Below are positions 45,568-57,345 of a stretch of 64,000 nucleotides of DNA, one piece after another. Source of the stretch: Peromyscus leucopus (Eukaryota > Chordata > Mammalia > Rodentia > Cricetidae); assembly GCF_004664715.2 (NCBI RefSeq), contig NC_051071.1, positions 89,943,436 to 90,007,435 of the forward strand. Direction: 5' to 3'. The notes beneath the pieces are model-generated. The model was not told the origin of the DNA. It saw only the letters and a program-made list of their open reading frames with translations, and made no database searches. Position 1 is the stretch's first letter, and the number at the start of each line of letters is the position of its first letter. A program made the translations under genes and the position numbers.

Positions 45568-45990
45568 GTAGGTGGGGACGGCGGGGCCGGGCGGGGGAAG
45601 GGGACGCGGCCGCCGCTGCCGCAGCAGCAGCAGGTGGGGGCGCAGGGCAGGTGCGGTTACCTGGCCGCGCCTCACCTGGGAGTCCCGCTGCGGGCAGGTG
45701 GCACAGGCACCAGCTGAGCGGCCGCCGCGCCGCTCCCACGCCCCCGGGAGAGGGAGGGCGCGGTTCCCCACGCTCCACCGTCTCCTGGATGCTGGGGTCA
45801 TTCGGGGCGAGAGGAGGGGGCGGCCGCGCCCAGGCGGTCCCTTCGCTGTCCCCGCGGCTGAGCGCGCGGTGAGCGTGTGCGTCCCCGGGACTGCCAGGAG
45901 AGGACTCTCCTCCTCCGCCTGGGGTCTGGCCGCAGGTGAGGGCGGCTCACTCGAGGGGGGTCCGCATGGGGTCGCCCGCGTTTGCCCCTT

Positions 45991-47808
45991 GCCCTGGCGC
46001 CTCCTGTCGACAGACATGTTATTGCTCTTGGGTATTTACCGGCCTACAACTGTGATTTTAGTGTCTGAGCTAGGAGGGGTCAACTCGCTTCCATTTAAAG
46101 ACTGGAGGTTCCTCCTCCTCCTGGGCTGCAGGTGCTGACCCGTCAGAAGGGAAGAGGCTCGTTAATCCGTGTCCTCGACTGACTTCCCAAAGTCCATAGG
46201 TTGTTGCCTGTAGTCATATGACGTTTGTGAAAGACTTGGGTGTGTGGTCATGAAAGCCACCACCACGGGGACCCCTTGCTCCCCCCCACCTCAGAGAAGA
46301 AACCTAAATTTAAAAGTCAATACCAATGTGTGGATTTCCTTGAATACATTCTACCTTGCCTGAAAACTTAACAGAAAAAAAAAATATATATATATCTGCT
46401 ATATAAAGGTAAGAATGAAAGTTTTAAAAATGGTAGATGTAAGACCAATTTAGGTCATTTGTTCGGTGTATATCAAGAAGAAATGAGAGACTGGGAGTGT
46501 GACCCCGAGGGGCTTAGCAGGGTCAGGGCTGAGGGTTCATCGCCCCCCCCCCAAAGTACTACTACTGTTGCATAGAGTAATGATAATAGTAACAATAACA
46601 GTGCGCGGTTTTACTGGACAGCTGTGTTCTAAGCCTAAATCTAGGGCTGGAGTGTGTATGGAAAAGTGCAATATAACAGCTCCAGTACGTCACATGCACA
46701 AACTCAGAACCCAAAATGTTGAGTCTTGGATGCCAAGTCACTTTCTTTTGCCCCGAGCTCTCCTAAGTGAGCAGGTCCACTCTTGAATAAGAAATGACAG
46801 TTAATCCCCCAGGTAATCGGGCCTGTGAGATTTAAAACCTGAAGCCCTAACATGTCTGAGGCTGCCGTGAGCTAGAACTTGGGCGTTGGGGAAGCAGAGA
46901 TCTCAATGAGCACACCTTGAGTCACGCCGATTTTCTTATGCCGAGTTTCCAAAGCGGGAGGAACACAATCTTCGTGTTAGAATTAGGCTGAGTGTTCTTT
47001 GAAACTCTTTTTTTTTTTTCTTTTCTGGAGGTTGTTCCAACATGAACCTCAAATACAGGTGTTCACACTGCAAGCGATGGCGTTTGACGTGTTGAGATTT
47101 GTGTTTAAGCCCGCCGGCCATCCCCACCACTATTCCCCATTGCTGCTTTAATTTCCAGAGTCCTCAGAATGAAAACATCAACATGAATTAAAATAAACAA
47201 AGCTCTAAGCAATAAAATGTGGAAAGGACACCACCAGGTGACCTAACGGTGTTTTAGGTGACCACGTGGGTATTCGCCCTCAGTGACGCGGCACTTTTCT
47301 TTGAAGCGTGTTTTCTGAATTTGAACGGGGAAAGGTCTTTAAAACCTTACGATTCTTTCTTTAGAAAATTTTAACTTGTAAACTTTCCTTGAAATTTTCA
47401 TGTAGGAATATTTTGTGTCACTTTTAACCACCCATGCAAAATCCCATGCCTGATTTTTGTTTAGAGTCTCTCAAGTTGAACTTCCATTTTCTTCTCTCTC
47501 CAGCATCCCTCTGTTGCCCCCGGATGTGTTCTGATTCTGTTGTTTCTCCACACTGGTGGATGGTTGCTTGGCTTGTTACAGAGCATGTTCTCCACTGGTG
47601 TCCCGGCAAGCAGCTTGGTTCTGTGGTCACCTGGAGGAACCAAGGAAACCCCAGTGCGGTGTAGAATTTCCTAAAGCAGTTGTGAATTGCCTCCCGCTCC
47701 ATGTCCTGACCATTTTCATATTTACAGCCTTCTTACTGTTGCCTACATTGGACCTATGTCACAACTATATTTTCTTTTTTTAAAAAAGTTATGTATTGTT
47801 ACTGTACG
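45991..47808. other. Probable intron 1, no recognised exon
   Basis: No repeat or coding exon was recognised. A CCCCCCCCCC run lies near 46542-46551 and short TA repeats near 46384-46395. Confidence 0.45.
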
Positions 47809-47811
47809 TGT

Positions 47812-47858
<47 letters not shown>
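47809..47858. repeat. (TG)n microsatellite
   Basis: About 25 TG units, followed by a SINE-like segment. Confidence 0.97.
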
Positions 47859-47859
<1 letters not shown>

Positions 47860-47865
47860 TGTGTG

Positions 47866-47998
47866 CAGGCTCCTGTGGGCTGCAACACACATATGGAGGT
47901 CAGAGGACATCTTTGGGGGTGAGTTCCAGGGAATGAACTCCAGTGTCAGGCTGCCTCTGCAGCTGTGTTTACCTGCCGGGCTGTATATCTCCCGGCCC
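47866..47998 (-). repeat. B4-like SINE
   Basis: ACATATGGAGGTCAGAGGAC and GAGTTCCAGGGAATGAACTCC in reverse, with the TG run as its former tail. Confidence 0.65.
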
Positions 47999-48124
47999 TC
48001 AACTGCATTGTCTAAGCGCCCTTCACACCTGCATCGATTTAGTTTTCTCTGCAAAACAATACCTGTGCCAGACATAATAACCTGTTTTTCTGGATCATTA
48101 AGATTGGTCTTAAATAAGATTGGA

Positions 48125-48235
48125 TTTGGGCTGTGTTGGCGCACACCTTTAATCCCAGCACCCAGGAGGCAGAGGCAGGCGGATCTTTGTGAGTTCGAGG
48201 CCAGCCTGGTCTACAGCTACAGATCGAGATGGGGT
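48125..48235 (+). repeat. B1 SINE, 3'-altered
   Basis: GGGCTGTGTTGGCGCACACC through CAGCCTGGTCTACAGC, then G-rich GGGGTGGGGG instead of the usual 3' half. Confidence 0.88.
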
Positions 48236-48974
48236 GGGGGTGGGGGTGTTTGGACTTACTCCACTGACATCTCCATGCTCAAATCTTCGCTATTCGTTTA
48301 GAAATTGCACAACAAGGTAACAGTGTAACAGTGAAGTCCCTCTTCCGAGATTTCCCTTTCTTCAGACTTCTTCTCGCTTGCAACACATTTTAAGTTTTCG
48401 CCTTCAGTGCTGTTGAGAAAAAAAGGGAATAAAAATGGGTGTCCAGCTTCCACCTTGACCTTTTCTCTTTTGACCTTCATACTGCCTTTGATGTGGGTCA
48501 CATGACTCTCCTTATCCTTTTCTAGACTACCTATTTGAACCGCATCTATTGCTTCTTTGAATTCAGACCACTTTCCAGTTCTTTCCTGTCTGATCGACCT
48601 CTCCAGGGCGCCTCTCCGTGGAGCTGCTCATGCATAGTTATTTTTCTCATTTCCAGCTCCACACAGGTTAAGGGAGATCTGTTTTGCAGATCTCTGGTGG
48701 AGACTGAGTTCCTTAATTCTGAGTGTGCAAGCTTAAGGCACATCTGAACCTTCCTCCCTTTCTCTCTTCGAATGTTGTCTCAGCTTTTTGCAACATTCCC
48801 TCACTCTTAGGCGTGAACCTTGTGTGCCAGTGAACTTGATCTGACCTTTGCCATCTTCACTTTGGATGAGTTGCTGGCTTACTTAAGATTATCTCCCAGG
48901 CAGAGATCACAAAACAATGACCTATACAAAGTGATGCTTGTTTCCCTTTCACATCCAAGAAAAAGAGTTAATAG
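48236..48974. other. No recognised gene
   Basis: Intron-like sequence with short ORFs only. Confidence 0.5.
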
Positions 48975-49143
48975 ACAGCTAGGCACAATGACAATGCTTG
49001 TAATCCCAGTATTTGGGACACCAGCACAGGAGGATTGCTACAAATCCAAGGCAGCCTGGGCTACTTAGTGAATGCTGATCCAGCCTGGGCCACATAGTAA
49101 GACCTTGTCTCATCCCTGACCTGCCACCACCACCCCAAAAAAA
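48975..49143 (+). repeat. B1/B4-like SINE, diverged
   Basis: AGCTAGGCACAATGACAATGC, TTGTAATCCCAGTATTTGGG and GGCCACATAGTAAGACC, with CACCACCACC before an A-run. Confidence 0.7.
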
Positions 49144-49583
49144 GTTATGGATCGACAAGCAAGAGGAATATGATGGCTCTGTTGTCTTTGGGGAAGATTG
49201 ATTCCATGTATTGGCTCTACCATACATAGTGTCACGAGGCTTCACCCTTATGGTCCAAGGTGAAGCTTTCCTTGCCACAACCTGCTTCCGAGTGGCAGAA
49301 GGAAGGGTTGGAAGAGGAGGGGAAAGGCATCAGCTTGCAGTCTCCTGAGAAAACGTGTTGGGATCTCCCAAATACAACATCTCATTGCCTAGAACATAGT
49401 GCCCATCATTGCCGCTTCTGGCCAGAGTTAGTCCCAGGCACAGAGTGCAGGATGTTCCACTCGCTTAGGAAAAATGGGGATGGCAAGTATCTGAGTATTT
49501 GAACACTGTAATCACTGTGCACCTCATGTTTCTTTACTTTTTAATTTTTTTTTCATTTTTATTTGTGTGAGGGAGGGGTGGGG

Positions 49584-49905
49584 GTCTAATTCGAGAAATC
49601 CACAGGAGTCTGTTTAAGGGGTAAAAGGAATTTATTAGGGAAGAAAACACTACAGAACAGGAGAGATTTATGGTAGGGTCCTGGAAGGCCGATACACAGT
49701 CCCACGCTGTTCGTCTGCCTGAGTCCACCTTAGCATCCAAGCCCATGAGGGTGTGAAGGGACCTGAGTACATGCACCTCCGACCTTAAGAGTTGCCCAGC
49801 CACACCCCAGGGGCAGGTACTTCAAGGTCATAGGTAGGTCGGACAGTTACCTGCTGCCTCTCTAGGGGTGGTGCTTCAAGGTCATAGAACAGCTGTCCAC
49901 TACAA
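49584..49905 (-). repeat. Solo LTR (family D)
   Basis: On minus it begins TGTAGTGGACAGCTGTTC at 49905 and ends near GTGGATTTCTCGAATTAG, like the 3' LTR at 1381-1713. A CAATAAATTCC-type signal equivalent (GGAATTTATTAGGG on plus at 49628) is present. Target duplication was not resolved, so the ends are approximate. Confidence 0.7.
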
Positions 49906-50114
49906 GGGTCAGAGGACAGCTTCCACGAGCCATGTTTTCATCCATAGTTTTTGAGAGAGTCTCTTGTTATTTCTGCTGCTGTGCAGGCCTGTACTCTTGT
50001 CTTCCCTCCCACTGCTGTGGGAGGTCTGGGGTGGGGAACACAGAGGCAGGGCAGCTGCATCTGCAAGGGGTCTGACCACTATTTCAGTCTGTCTTGTTTC
50101 TTATTAAGAGATTC

Positions 50115-50657
50115 TGTGGTGGTACATTGTGTCCCTCAAAATATTGTGCACCCTAATAGACTTACCTGGGGTCAGAGAACAGAACAGCCGCTTGATTAGA
50201 CATAGAGGCAAAATGGTGGCACACACACCTTTAATCCAATCACTGGGGAGGCAGAGGAGTTCAAGGCCACACTGGGGAACAGAGCCAGGCGTGGTGGCAC
50301 AGGCCTTTATTCTCAGCACTTGAGATATCATGTCTTTGCTTGGGAAGGACACACGCCTTTATCCCAGGAAGTGATGGCAGGAAGCAGAAAGGTATGTAAG
50401 GCGTGAGGACCAGGAACTAGAGCTGGTTAAGCTTTTAGGCTTTTAGCAGCAGTTCAGCTGAGACCCTCAGGGGTAAGGACTCAGGCTTCCAGTCTGAGGA
50501 TTCGTGGAAACAGGATCAGCTGAGGAGTTGTTGAGGGGAGGTTGGCTGTGGCTTGTTCTGTCTCTCTGATCTCTCAGCGTTCACCCCAATATTTGACTCC
50601 AGGTTTGTTTTGTTTGTTTTTTTTAATTAATAAGATCATCTAGCAATTTGTCTTACA
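50115..50657 (+). repeat. Solo LTR (family C) carrying B1-like modules
   Basis: A 543-bp LTR, TGTGGTGGTACATTG to GTCTTACA, with a perfect 6-bp duplication AGATTC at 50109-50114 and 50658-50663. Internal B1-like text (ACACCTTTAATCC, GGAGGCAGAGGAGTTCAAGG, GCCAGGCGTGGTGGCACAGG) is shared with the copy at 4588-5067, so it was captured before dispersal. Confidence 0.88.
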
Positions 50658-50694
50658 AGATTCTTAAGGGTCTTAGATTTTTTTTTAGAGATAT

Positions 50695-50822
50695 TATCTT
50701 ACTGTGTAATCCTGATTGGTCTGGAACTTACTATGTAGACCAGGCTGGCCTTGAACTCAGAGATTGGTTTGCCTCTGCCTCCCAAGTGCTGGGATAAAAG
50801 GCATGTGCTATCATACCTGGCC
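50695..50822 (-). repeat. B1 SINE
   Basis: Reverse B1: TATGTAGACCAGGCTGGCC and AAGTGCTGGGATAAAAGGC. Confidence 0.9.
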
Positions 50823-50877
50823 TAACATGTTTAATGTATACTTTCAATCTTAAAAATTCTATAAAAATTTTAAGATC

Positions 50878-50977
50878 TGCTGGGTGTGGTGGCATATGCC
50901 TTTAATCCCAGCACTCAGCACTATGCAGATCTCTATTCCAGGCCAGTCAGAAATAGATACATAGTCTCAAAACAAAC
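50878..50977 (+). repeat. B1 SINE with internal deletion
   Basis: CTGCTGGGTGTGGTGGCATA, TTTAATCCCAGCACTCAG, then a jump to CAGATCTCTATTCCAGGCC. Confidence 0.85.
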
Positions 50978-51204
50978 AGACATGTTAATATAGTATGTAT
51001 GTGTCAACTTGTTTTCAATAAATGTCTTTATAGTCTACGTATTTCTTCTCTATGAACTAGTCCCAGGATGACACATCACTGGTTTCAAATCTTATTTTAA
51101 ATATTCGAGCATTTGCCCCAGTTGGTGGTTATCATAGTGTTGGATCATACCTTGTCATGGAAGGGAGATGGGTGTTTGAGCGGCAGAAGCAATGTTTGTT
51201 GTTA

Positions 51205-51345
51205 TTTGTTGAGACAGGGTCTCTGTATGTAGCCCTGGCTGTCTTAGAACTCTCTGGAGAGAAGGCTGGCCTTGAACTCGCAGAGATCTGCCTGCCTGTC
51301 TTCTGAATATGCAGATTAAAGGCATGTACCACTGCGCCAAGCTTA
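51205..51345 (-). repeat. B1 SINE
   Basis: Reverse B1: TTGAGACAGGGTCTCTGTAT and GGCCTTGAACTCGCAGAG. Confidence 0.9.
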
Positions 51346-51439
51346 GCAATGTATTATTTCCTCAATGCCAGCATGTGATTCTTAGATTAAAAACACATAG
51401 ATAGACCTACACAGGAATTCTGAATCTGCCACTCCCTGG

Positions 51440-52034
51440 GTATACAGCCTCTCACTCTGTGTGTACAGTCAGTCTCTCACTCTGTGTGTACAGTCTCTCA
51501 CTCTGTGTATACAGCCCCTCACTGTGTGTACAGCCTCTCACTGTGTGTACAGCCTCTCACTCACTGTGTGTACAGCCTCTCACTATGTGTACAGTCTCTC
51601 ACTGTGTGTACAGCCTCTCACTATGTGTACAGTCTCTCACTGTGTGTACAGCCTCTCACTATGTGTACAGCCTCTCACTGTGTGTACAGCCTCTCACTCA
51701 CTGTGTGTACAGCCTCTCACTGTGTGTACAGCCTCTCACTCACTGTGTGTACAGCCTCTCACTGTGTGTACAGCCTCTCACTCACTGTGTGTACAGCCTC
51801 TCACTGTGTGTACAGTCTCTGTGTGTACAGCCTCTCACTGTGTGTACAGCCTCTCACTCACTGTGTGTACAGCCTCTCACTGTGTGTACAGCCTCTCACT
51901 CACTGTGTGTACAGCCTCTCACTGTGTGTACAGCCTCTCACTCACTGTGTGTACAGCCTCTCACTCACTGTGTGTACAGCCTCTCACTCACTGTATACAG
52001 CTTATCACTGGGTATATACAGCCTCTCACTCATA
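51440..52034 (+). repeat. 19/23-bp minisatellite
   Basis: Units CTCACTGTGTGTACAGCCT (19 bp) and a 23-bp form with an extra TCAC. In the middle (about 51680-51960) the two forms alternate, making a 42-bp higher-order unit. All three plus-strand frames are open (183-199 codons) because the units lack stops; this is a repeat artefact, not a gene. Confidence 0.97.
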
Positions 52035-52204
52035 GCTTCCTTACCCGTAAACTAAGGTAGTAAGGACACATGGAGAATAAGGGGAAAGATTTTTATATAG
52101 AGTGTGTACTTCTGTGTCTGGCAAAGGAAGTGGTACCTTTTCCATTTTAATTTGGCCTAGCTTTTTCCACAAACCCTTCCTACAATGAACTGTTACTCTA
52201 TTTT

Positions 52205-52364
52205 AAAAGTTATTTATTTATTTATTTTTTAAGACAAGGTTTGTCTGTGTAATCTTGGCTGTCCTAGAACTCACTCTGTAGACCAGGCTGGCCTTGAACT
52301 CAGAGATCTGCCAGCTTCTGCCTCCCAGAGTGCTGGGATCAAAGGCATTTGCCACCACCGGCTA
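52205..52364 (-). repeat. B1 SINE
   Basis: Reverse B1 with (TTTA)n tail, AGACCAGGCTGGCCTTG and GTGCTGGGATCAAAGGC. Confidence 0.9.
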
Positions 52365-52372
52365 AATAAAAG

Positions 52373-52526
52373 AATTTTTGGTTTTCCGAGACAGGGTTTC
52401 TCTGTGTAGCTTTGCGCCTTTCCTGGAACTCACTTGATAGACCAGGCTGGTCTCGAACTCACAGTGATCTGCCTGGCTCTGCCTCCCGAGTGCTGGGATT
52501 AAAGGCGTGCGCCACCACCGCCCGGC
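52373..52526 (-). repeat. B1 SINE, young
   Basis: Reverse full-length B1 with GTAGCTTTGCGCCTTTCC and GCGCCACCACCGCCCGGC. The flanks AAAAGAATTTTT and AAAAGTATTTTT form a target duplication. Confidence 0.94.
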
Positions 52527-54302
52527 AAAAGTATTTTTTATACTGATCATTGTTGTAGATATCCAAGTCAATGCCCTTAACTTCTAAGTCAAACTTAATG
52601 AAATTGTCTCCAAAGTCAACTTATAACCCAAAGAACAACAGAATTATTCCTGTATCGCCTGATCATTCTCCAAGCCTTTCTATTCCTCAGCCTTGAGGTG
52701 AATAATTTTTTTAGATGATCCACAAATGAACCAGCAATGTTGCTAAATCTTTCCACTCTCGATAAAATTTCATGGTATTTTAAAGCAACTATTAATCACC
52801 ACCTGCGTGCCAGGTGCTGTGCCAGGTCCTGGGGAAGCCATGGTAAGCAAAACCTGCCTGCTCTCGGTGTTCAGGGAGGTGGTGGGTGATTGAAGAAGTC
52901 AGACAAGCAGCTGCTGAAGACAAGCGAGACTCTCCATGGTGGTCGTTGTTAGGAAGGACACAGAGAAGGCTGTGCGCACATGTACAGATGTGTAATACAG
53001 ATGTGCTGTGGTCAGAGACTGCATGGTGACCTGAGAGGCAAAAGCTGACCCACAAGCTGCAGTAACTCAAGGGGCCGGGGTGGTGGTGGCTTGAAATTAG
53101 CTCAGGCGTGAGCAGTTTAGGCACGGACCTACGGGTTCCTGGCTCCATCCAAAGGCGGTCTTGTGTTCTGTTTGGAGCCACCATTCAAATCAGTGTCTGT
53201 AGAGATGGAGTAGCTGAGTGATAACGGTACTTGACTCTCACGTACCCACTCCTCATCCCCTCTCGCACACAGAGTGTAAAGTGAATGTGTATATTGTACA
53301 GCTTCACTGTGTGATTCTGCAAAGGGGACCACAAAGTTCGGGAATAGTTTAGAATCTTTCCCTGTTCACATGTGATGCACTAGCACACATTCTAAACACA
53401 GGCGAGTTTCTGACACATCAAGCAAATGCATTCGAAAATTCACCTTTAACCATCCATTCCTAAGAAGCCTACAGTCCAGTGGCCAGCAGGTCCCTGCAAG
53501 GCCCAGTCATGCTCCCACCATAGTGGGGGACACACAGAAAGAGGGCTTCCTCCAAGCCGGTTGCAGAGGTTGGAGAGAAAGTATTTCCCCACTTGTCTGT
53601 TCCTTTTTTGACTCTGCTGGACCAGACAAGGATAATAAAGTAAGATCTTTTCAGAGAGTCTGGAGCTGGTCTGCATCGTCCTTGGCAAATAGAATTTAAA
53701 GGACGTGGACCATTCGGAGACCATTTGTAAAGAGTCAGCTCCCAGAGCGGCACTGGAAATGACCAGAGAGTGGCAAGCATGGGCGGTGTTCCAGAAGGCT
53801 GGCTGGGCTGGCCTACCTCAGGGCCAGTGGGCTGTCCCAGTGTCCAGTCCCTCTGTGGCTTTCAGGTTTGTGTAGGCAGGAAGCAAGCTTGGCAGGGGAT
53901 GAGATTGGCAGGTACATTGGCAGGGAATGCCGTTTGTCCTTGTCCTGTCTAGCAGAGCCAAGAACGGACGAACGAGGAAATGTTTCCTCTTTTAATCTCT
54001 GCAAGGGGCTTGAAGGGAGACCTCTTTCCCTGTGTCTCCCGCCGTGGTCGGAGCGTGGCTAAGCCTTTGCGGGGCACTGTCAGCCGGTGCACTTCGGGTT
54101 ATATTTTTTTTCTTTCTACTGGATGCATTTAAGGTGCATTCTATTAATCTGAAGATTTCTAAAGTTTATCTCTCTAGGCAAAATGAGATGAGTGTGTTGC
54201 TGGCCCAGTTTCAGCGCCGAGACCGTATCCTCGGGCGAGCCATGACTTGTCTCCCAGCTGAGTCTGTGAGTCATGATGCAGTTTCTGAAGGTACCAGATT
54301 TT
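52527..54302. other. No recognised gene
   Basis: Intron-like DNA, 1.8 kb. ORFs here (for example 52792-53184 minus) have no recognised homology. Confidence 0.5.

Positions 54303-54352
<50 letters not shown>
54303..54352. repeat. (TG)n microsatellite
   Basis: About 25 TG units. Confidence 0.97.
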
Positions 54353-54354
<2 letters not shown>

Positions 54355-55896
54355 GCTCGGGTTCCCAGGATACCTCCCAGGCAATTGATGCTGTGCCCTT
54401 TCTGTCCTCAGGTGCCAGAACTTTCTCTCTCCCTCCCCTGAGTACCTGGGGCTGGGGCTTCTTGCTTTGCATTTCTCCTGGTACCTGGAATTCCTCTCAG
54501 CAGCACTCTGAGGTCTTTGTTCCGTGGGAACCTGTCAGATGAGGTTGTCAGCCTTTCCGGACAAATGTAACCAATGACGATGACATCTCCTCCTCAGTGA
54601 AGGGTCATCTCAGTTGTGACCTCAGTGGTCCCTTCTCAGATCACCTCAAGTGAAGCATCCGTGCCCTGCTCTCCCGGTCCCTGTCCGTCTTTCATACCTT
54701 GGTTTATGGTTGGTTTGCTTGCGTTCTCTTCCCCATACTGACAGCAGGATGTAAATTCCGTGAAAGCAGACTTCGCCTCTGTTCTCGATTGGCTCTTTAG
54801 CGTGCCAAGTAGCAATCTCCCCAGAACTGGCACATGTAAAGGACAAAATAATTTGATCCTTTTGGTCATTGAATTGACGTGTGGTTCCTGCTTCACAGAA
54901 TGAGCAGGCCCGGAGTTAGTGCACTAATGATTTGTCTTTTCCCTCACAAAATGTGTTTACTTTTCGATCCCGCCCCCTTTTCTTCAAAATAGCCAAACAT
55001 TTGCTGGAATCCAGCCTTCGTTTCTCGTGCTGTTTTCTCCTGTAGACTTCTGCGTGTGTCGCGTGCAGCTAGTGTAGTCTGTGCAGAGGCCATTTCCTTC
55101 ACTTCCTCCCTCCACACCCTTCCTCTTCGGCTTCTTCGCTGTGTGAGTCTGGGCCAGTGATTATCTCTGACTGATACTTAGTTTGTCATCCTGCCCCCCC
55201 CCATCTTCCTGGAGGTGCCTTATCATTTTGCCCACTGCATGGGGTCTTTCTTAAAGGCAAACCTCACCGTATCAGGGTGGCTCCTTTGGCTGCAGTGAGC
55301 CGGTGCAGGTGCCCAGGTCTCCCTTTGTCCACCCTTTGCAACTGTTCAGCACCACCTGTTGCCACCCAGCAGTTTCTGTGCCCCCGGTGGTTGCTCTGCG
55401 GACATGGTATCCGCACTCACGCCCCATCTTAAGCCGTCTGTAATCCATTTGTGGAGGTTGTTGAGGCAAGATGGCGGCACTCTGGCGATGTTTCTCCCTG
55501 TGACCTGAGCGCTCTCCATAAACCGATGCTCAGCTTTCAAGCCCGGTCCCTCTGAAGAGCTTGGCTGGCATTTTTCTTCCATCACCCCTTCCCCACCCTG
55601 TCCTCCATGCTGCCCCTGGTCCTAGTACAGGACTGATGCTGGATGACAGCCTCCCGTCTGGTGTTCCTTCGAGGTGACCACTATGTTTTCCTCATCTGGG
55701 CTTCTTGGACCAGACCTCAGCATGGCACACTGTGAACGTTCAATAAACATATTCGGGGGGCGAGCCGGGGAAGGAGCGTGGCTTGCACACTCCCCATTCC
55801 AGAGATTGAGTTCACGGACAGGCTTTCGACTGGTGTTTTGGAAGAAATCCCTTTAAAGGTTGGAAGTTACAAGACACACTGCAAATGCTGTTCATA
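54353..55896. other. No recognised gene
   Basis: Intron-like DNA, fairly CpG-preserved around 55020-55500, with short ORFs only. Confidence 0.5.
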
Positions 55897-56272
55897 GGTG
55901 TCCTAATTAGGTTTCTGTGGCTGTGATAAAATGTTGATCAGAAGCAACTCAGAGGAGAAAAGCATTTGCTTGGGCTAGAGCTACAGTTCATCTTGAGAGA
56001 AGACAGGGCAGGAACCTGAAGGCAGGAGCTGATGCAGAGGCCGTGGAGGGGTGCTGCTTACTGGCTTGCTCATGATGGCTTGTTCAGCCTGCTTCCTTAT
56101 AGAACCCAGGACCACCCGCCCGGGGTGGAACCACCCACAGTGGACTTGGCCTTCCCCCATCAATCTTTAATCAAGAAAATGCCCACAGTCCAGTCTGAGG
56201 GAGGCAGTTCTTCGTTGAGAGCCCCTCCACACAGGTGACTTTGATCTGTGTCAAGTTGCCAAAGTGACAACC
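55897..56272 (+). repeat. URR1-like hAT repeat
   Basis: TAATTAGGTTTCTGTGGCTG, GGCAGGAGCTGATGCAGAGG, GAACCCAGGACCACC and TGTGTCAAGTTGCCAAAG parallel the copy at 24189-24610. Confidence 0.72.
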
Positions 56273-56516
56273 TGGTGTGGGTTGGAGTGTCCATGACCTT
56301 GTGGCTACTGACCATGAACCTAATTTGGAGTTCCAGATTTGGTGACAGGGATATCAGAGATGGCTTTTGTACTTTCCTGCCATAATCCTTTTCTTTCTAT
56401 TAGAAGTCAGTTTTTTCGATGGCCTGCACAGACCTGAGGCTACGGTGTTTAGAGCGGAGCCTGTGAGTACCTGCCGTCGTCACATGTGTGAAGATAGAGG
56501 CTAACAGTTTTCTTTC

Positions 56517-56709
56517 TTTCTTTTTCTTTTTTTTCTTTTTTTTTTTTTTTTTTTTGTTTGTTTGTTTTTCAAGACAGGGTATCTCTGTGTAGCTTTGGTG
56601 CCTGTCCTGGAACTCACTCTGTAGACCAGGCTGGCCTTGAACTCACAGAGATCTGCCTGCCTCTGCCTCCCGAGTGCTGGGATTAAAGGTGTGTGCCACC
56701 ACCACCCAG
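56517..56709 (-). repeat. B1 SINE with long T-rich tail
   Basis: Reverse B1 with a TTTC/poly(T) tail (56517-56570) and CACCACCACCCAGCAG end. Flanks GAGGCTAACA and GAATCTAACA suggest a decayed duplication. Confidence 0.92.
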
Positions 56710-57130
56710 CAGAATCTAACATTTTTCATCATTACTTTATAAGTAAAAATAGGACATTTCCAATGATACATTGATTTTTTTTAAAAGGAATAACTTAAAT
56801 ATTCCCAATAGAAGCTAAATTAAATACCAAAGTGGCTTGGTGTCCATCACTGCTTATTTAAAAAGTATTTTAAGCATTTACTACAAAAGTAGTTGTTTTA
56901 ATCATGAAACTCATTTTCTCTGAAGCTCGATCTGGGTGTAACACGCATGTGTTTAGAAGTGTTACCTTGGTTAGCCCATCATATTCTTTTGACACCTTTT
57001 TACCAACACAGTATATCTAACGTATTTCACAACTTATCACAACTAAGCTCTAAATACTACAGAACATTTAAAAGTTGAGTTATTTTACTTATATACAAAT
57101 AACAACATCAAGCCTATTAAAACTTTGATG
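56710..57130. other. No recognised gene
   Basis: AT-rich intron-like DNA. Confidence 0.5.
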
Positions 57131-57345
57131 ACTGAGCTGGTGGGATGGCTCAGTGGATAAGCGTATCTACCACCAAACCTGAAGACCTGAGTTTGATCCC
57201 CAGAACCAACATGGTGGAAGGAGAGACTCCCATGTTATCCTCTGACTTCCACATATGCGCCCTGGTGCATGGTCACAAACACACTCACACACTCACACAC
57301 TCACACTAACACACACACTCATACACTCACACACAACACAGATGA
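57131..57345 (+). repeat. B4-like SINE with CACACT tail
   Basis: GAGCTGGTGGGATGGCTCAG, GAGTTTGATCCCCAGAACC and TCCTCTGACTTCCACATATG, ending in (CACACT)n. Confidence 0.82.

Larger units (their letters stand above)
44960..45990 (+). promoter_or_regulatory. CpG-island promoter (tentatively LRRC8B)
   Basis: About 1 kb of very GC-rich, CpG-dense DNA in an otherwise CpG-poor window, with GC boxes (GGGGCGG near 45257 and 45436), an inverted CCAAT box CCATTGGCC at 45395-45403 and CGTCACAATGG at 45419. Consensus donors on plus follow at 45567 and 45935, with another at 45174. Such islands mark promoters of broadly expressed genes. In rodents the Gbp4/6-type cluster is flanked by Lrrc8b in this orientation, which is the basis for the tentative name; no coding sequence in the window confirms it. 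Confidence 0.7.

Noticed and set aside
44959..46017. 352-codon ORF on the minus strand across the CpG island (and a 250-codon one on plus)
   Set aside because: Extreme GC content removes stop codons in all frames. The translations are low-complexity Arg/Pro/Ala with no domain, and both strands are open at once.
47687..48301. 204-codon ORF
   Set aside because: Runs through a TG microsatellite, a B4-like and a B1 SINE; no independent coding evidence.
51459..52060. Three overlapping ORFs of 183-199 codons
   Set aside because: Product of a stop-free 19/23-bp tandem repeat in all three frames; no start context or homology.
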